A stretch of 36,428 nt of DNA. Origin: Bacteroidaceae bacterium. GTDB taxonomy: Bacteria; Bacteroidota; Bacteroidia; Bacteroidales; Bacteroidaceae. The DNA is taken from the NCBI GenBank assembly GCA_017554605.1, contig JAFZIA010000134.1:1-36428 (forward strand), written 5' to 3'. Within the stretch, counting starts at the first letter, position 1. The number at the start of each line of letters is the position of its first letter. The notes under the pieces were generated by a model that saw only the letters and a list, made by a program, of their open reading frames with translations, had not been told where the DNA came from and did not search any database. Position numbers and translations under genes: made by a program. Below are positions 33,728 to 36,428 of the stretch, in pieces.

Positions 33728-36172
33728 TTACTGGTTCAATCGTTGCAGTGCTGCTTTTGCATCGGCGTCTCCTTGTTCTGCCGCTTTCTTGTACCATTTA
33801 ACAGCCTCTGTAAGGTTTTTTTCTACTCCTAATCCTTTTTCGTAGCGATATCCCAGATTCCACTGTGCGAGTGCGTGTCCTTGTTCAGCCGCTTTTCTGT
33901 ACCATTTAACAGCCTCTTTCGGGTCTTTTTCTACTCCTAATCCGTTTGCGTAGCAATATCCCAAATTGTTTTGCGCACGCGCGTGTCCTTGTTCAGCCGC
34001 TTTCTTGTACCATTTAACAGCCTCTGTCGGTTTTTTTCCTACTCCTATTTCATATTCATAGCAAATGCCTAAATTGTGCTGCGCGTGTGCGTGTCCCTGC
34101 TCTGCTGCTTTTCTGTACCATTTAACAGCCTCTTTCGGGTCTTTTTCTACTCCTAATCCATTTTCGTAGCAATATCCCAAATTGTTTTGCGCATCGGCGT
34201 AGCCTTGTTCTGCCGCTTTTCTGTACCATTTAACGGCCTCTGTCGGGTCTTTTGCTACTCCTTTTTCATATTCATAGCAAATGCCTAAATTGTACTGCGC
34301 ATTGACTTGTCCTTGCTCCGCTGCTTTCCGGTACCATTTTACAGCCTCTTTTGGGTCTTTTTCTACTCCTAATCCTCTTTCGCAGCAGTAGCCCAGATAG
34401 TTTTGCGCATCGGCGTAGCCTTGTTCTGCCGCAATGCGGTACAGCCTTACTGCTTCGGTGTAATTCTTTGCATTATATGCTTCTACTCCGTCGTTGTAAC
34501 ATTTTGCAACATCTACTGTAGATGGCTTGCTTGCTGCTTTCTGTTCAACGGGCTTTGCTGTGAGGGTTTCATTTATAATAACAGGGTCGGCAGATATTGT
34601 TATACTTTTTGTATATGTGCTGTAGCCCTCTTTTCCAATTTTTACCGTGTAGTTTCCTTTTTTTAGTTCGTATGCATTTATGGGAGTAGTACCAATGCGC
34701 CTGCCGTCGACGGTTACAGTAGCACCAGCAGGGGTTGTGGTTACATACAGTTTACCGGGGAGGTTGGCAATTGAATCGCGCCTTGTCTTTTCTATTATAG
34801 CCAATCTCTCTTGTTCGGCACGCTCGTCGTTGCAGTTATTTATTCCCACTCCCGCAAATACAACACACAGTATTGCAGCTACAATACCCACGGGAATTTT
34901 CCAGTTGAAAGGCTTTTTGGGTTCATTGTCCGCGGTTGCAGCACCGTTGTTGTTCATTGGCGCAATGGGACGAGAGACACCGCTGCCCTTTTCCTCAACC
35001 GAACGCGACACTGTACCGCTGTTCACAGTCCTTGCTGCGGAGCGGGAAACTTCTGCGCTATCATTGTCCATCGGCGCAATGAGACGGGAAGCGCCATTGT
35101 TGCCGTTCTTCTCATCTGCTGAACGCGACACAGTACCGCTGTTCACGGTCCTTGCTGCGGAGCGGGATACTTCTGCGCTATCATTGTTCATCGGCGCAAC
35201 GAGACGGGAAGCGCCATTGTTGCCGTTCTTCTCATCTGCTGAACGCGACACAGTACCGCTGTTCAGCGTATTTGAAGAGAAAGGCGCACTATTGCCGGTT
35301 GCAGGCTGCGCATCGAGCAATGCAAGGAACTCGTCTACGCTCTGCGGGCGCGCCTCCTTCATAAAGGACATTGACTTTATAACAGCTTCGGCAACAGCAC
35401 CGCTTACATTTTTTGCAGCAAGGTCACCCTGCAAACTGCGGCTATCCACCAACTGCAGCGCTGGGGGAGGCATCTCGCCCGTAAGCAGCGTAAAGAGCGT
35501 TGCACCAAGCGAATATACGTCGATTGCGGGAGAGAACTCATCCGCTCCACCAGGATTATACTGCTCCATAGGTGCGTATCCGTGACTTATTCCAATGGGA
35601 GTGGTAGTGGTTGCCTTACCATTTTCGTCGTAACGCTTGGAGAGTCCAAAATCTATGAGCACGGCCTCGCCCCTGCTGTTCACGAGTATATTGTCGGGCT
35701 TAATGTCGAGGTGCATCATTTTGCTAGAATGCATATATTTGAGTGCCGATGCTACTTGACGGATATAATATAGCGCGTCATCTTCGTTCAGCGCGCCACG
35801 ATTATCCACAAGCGAGCCAAGAGAGCCTGCGCTGTGATACTCCATCACATAATATGCGGTGTTGTTCTCCTCAAAGACACCTATCACACGCACAATGTTC
35901 GGGTGGTCGAATGCGGCAATATTGCGTGCCTCCTTCACGAACTTCTCGCGGAAGCGTTCTATCATTTCGCGGCTGCCGCTTGTGCCGAGTGATACACGGC
36001 GGGTGGCATTGTCGCGCTCGCAATGGTCCTTTATGAAGAATTCCTTTATAACTACATTGCGGTAGAGGTCTGTTTGTTGGGCAAGGTAGGTTATTCCAAA
36101 GCCGCCCTGTCCAAGGGTGCGGATTATGCGGTACTCTCCGTTCTTGAGTATGGTATTTTCTTTCAGTTTCAT
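33728..36172 (-). CDS. Membrane Ser/Thr protein kinase with PEGA domain and Sel1 repeats
   Basis: This 814-residue eukaryotic-type kinase has a domain at ~14-288 with glycine loop LGQGGFGITYLA, Lys43 (VVIKEFF), Glu81, catalytic loop MHLDIKPDNILV (Asp156; HLD instead of HRD) and DFG at 174-176, so it should be active. A linker with 40-residue repeats (~304-400) leads to one membrane helix (~424-446), a PEGA domain (~473-540, LYVTTTPAGATVTVDGRRIG), and six 36-residue Sel1 repeats (~586-801, AEAVKWYRKAAEQG type). The kinase would be cytoplasmic and PEGA/Sel1 periplasmic. The ATG at 36172 is chosen; upstream frame is the out-of-phase end of the previous Sel1 gene. Confidence 0.92.
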   Translation of the reverse strand: MKLKENTILKNGEYRIIRTLGQGGFGITYLAQQTDLYRNVVIKEFFIKDHCERDNATRRVSLGTSGSREMIERFREKFVKEARNIAAFDHPNIVRVIGVFEENNTAYYVMEYHSAGSLGSLVDNRGALNEDDALYYIRQVASALKYMHSSKMMHLDIKPDNILVNSRGEAVLIDFGLSKRYDENGKATTTTPIGISHGYAPMEQYNPGGADEFSPAIDVYSLGATLFTLLTGEMPPPALQLVDSRSLQGDLAAKNVSGAVAEAVIKSMSFMKEARPQSVDEFLALLDAQPATGNSAPFSSNTLNSGTVSRSADEKNGNNGASRLVAPMNNDSAEVSRSAARTVNSGTVSRSADEKNGNNGASRLIAPMDNDSAEVSRSAARTVNSGTVSRSVEEKGSGVSRPIAPMNNNGAATADNEPKKPFNWKIPVGIVAAILCVVFAGVGINNCNDERAEQERLAIIEKTRRDSIANLPGKLYVTTTPAGATVTVDGRRIGTTPINAYELKKGNYTVKIGKEGYSTYTKSITISADPVIINETLTAKPVEQKAASKPSTVDVAKCYNDGVEAYNAKNYTEAVRLYRIAAEQGYADAQNYLGYCCERGLGVEKDPKEAVKWYRKAAEQGQVNAQYNLGICYEYEKGVAKDPTEAVKWYRKAAEQGYADAQNNLGYCYENGLGVEKDPKEAVKWYRKAAEQGHAHAQHNLGICYEYEIGVGKKPTEAVKWYKKAAEQGHARAQNNLGYCYANGLGVEKDPKEAVKWYRKAAEQGHALAQWNLGYRYEKGLGVEKNLTEAVKWYKKAAEQGDADAKAALQRLNQ
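33770..34417 (-). repeat. Six tandem 108-bp Sel1-coding repeats
   Basis: Six consecutive units of 36 codons encode the Sel1 repeats at the kinase C-terminus. Alternating units are most alike (GVEKDP forms versus GVAKDP/GVGKKP forms), which suggests the array grew by duplication of pairs. Confidence 0.85.
34973..35263 (-). repeat. 120-bp direct repeats in the kinase linker
   Basis: Two full and one partial copy of a 120-bp unit encode the 40-residue block beginning NSGTVSRSADEKNG and ending SAEVSRSAARTV. The copies are nearly identical in DNA, with repeat marks at about 35010, 35130 and 35250. They are rich in Ser, Thr and Asn, and lie between the kinase domain and the membrane helix. Confidence 0.85.
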
Positions 36173-36180
36173 AGTATTTC

Positions 36181-36428
36181 TTATTTTTTGTTCAGTCGTT
36201 GCAGTGCTGCTTTTGCATCGGCGTGTCCTTGCTCCGCTGCTTTCCGGTACCATTTGACAGCCTCTGCCAGGTCTTTTGCTACTCCTATTTCGTAGCATAG
36301 GCCTAAATTGTACTGCGCATTGACTTGTCCTTGCTCCGCTGCTTTCCGGTACCATTTGACAGCCTCTGTCGGGTCTTTTTCTACTCCTGATCCTGTTCCG
36401 TAGCAATATCCCAAATTGCATTGTGCCC
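36181..36428 (-). CDS. Sel1-repeat protein, truncated by the window edge
   Basis: Only the C-terminal ~81 residues are visible, reading from the right edge (AQCNLGYCYGTGSGVEKDP...) to DADAKAALQRLNKK. They comprise two Sel1 repeats and a C-terminal cap that is nearly identical, in DNA as well as protein, to the end of the kinase gene (33731-33770). The stop codon is 8 bases before the kinase ATG, so the two genes are co-transcribed. What lies further upstream, possibly another kinase or a longer Sel1 array, cannot be seen. Confidence 0.85.
   Translation of the reverse strand, partial: AQCNLGYCYGTGSGVEKDPTEAVKWYRKAAEQGQVNAQYNLGLCYEIGVAKDLAEAVKWYRKAAEQGHADAKAALQRLNKK

Noticed and set aside
33770..34417. 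Regular ~108-bp repeats as a possible CRISPR-like array
   Set aside because: The repeats are in-frame Sel1 units of a continuous coding sequence; there are no unique spacers or cas genes.
36173..36421. An N-terminal extension of the protein kinase reading into the upstream Sel1 DNA
   Set aside because: That frame is out of phase with the genuine Sel1 coding frame and yields a basic, low-complexity sequence. The ATG at 36172 begins a normal kinase N-terminus.

Overview
The window looks like an ordinary chromosomal segment of a Bacteroidales bacterium (Bacteroides/Prevotella-like, probably host-associated). Three things support this. The family content is typical: a BspA-type LRR protein with a Por-like C-terminal tail, a PGM-type homoserine kinase next to thrC, a long LysRS with a C-terminal extension, and an ECF sigma/anti-sigma-like pair. 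Most recognisable promoters follow the Bacteroidota pattern TTTG-N19-TAnnTTTG rather than the E. coli one. Most transcription units end in long, often bidirectional hairpins. No rRNA, tRNA, CRISPR array, transposase or phage gene was seen.

Layout from left to right: a secreted LRR protein (-), a secreted endonuclease I (+), and a WaaP-like kinase (+). Next comes the threonine unit thrB2(apgM)-thrC (-), preceded by a Thr-rich leader peptide with its own promoter, which looks like an attenuator. Then recX-comF (+), converging on galE (-). From about 9.65 to 13.5 kb there is a strikingly AT-rich stretch (-) with four membrane or lipid-linked-sugar genes: a GT-C-like polytopic protein, a UbiA-type prenyl-phosphate phosphoribosyltransferase, a HAD-IB phosphatase and a GtrA protein. 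The GC-richer core resumes with a unit reading UXS, lysS, gpsA, pgi, HAD, prmC (-). After that come a TonB-C lipoprotein (-), a TolC-HlyD-permease-permease exporter (-), valS with a coiled-coil membrane protein (-), mazG (+), an ECF sigma/anti-sigma-like/Spy-like cassette (-), rnz (-), and a eukaryotic-type Ser/Thr kinase with PEGA and Sel1 repeats that follows a truncated Sel1 protein at the window edge (-).

Functional reading: the AT-rich four-gene set reads best as a polyprenyl-phosphate-pentose pathway. UbiA would transfer 5-phosphoribose to a polyprenyl phosphate, the HAD protein would dephosphorylate it, GtrA would help present or flip it, and the GT-C-like protein would use it as donor. 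DprE1/DprE2 epimerase genes are absent here, so the donor may be a ribosyl rather than an arabinosyl lipid. galE and UXS supply nucleotide sugars nearby. This module and the threonine leader are the two observations most worth following up. All family assignments come from reading the translated sequence by eye; no database search was run.
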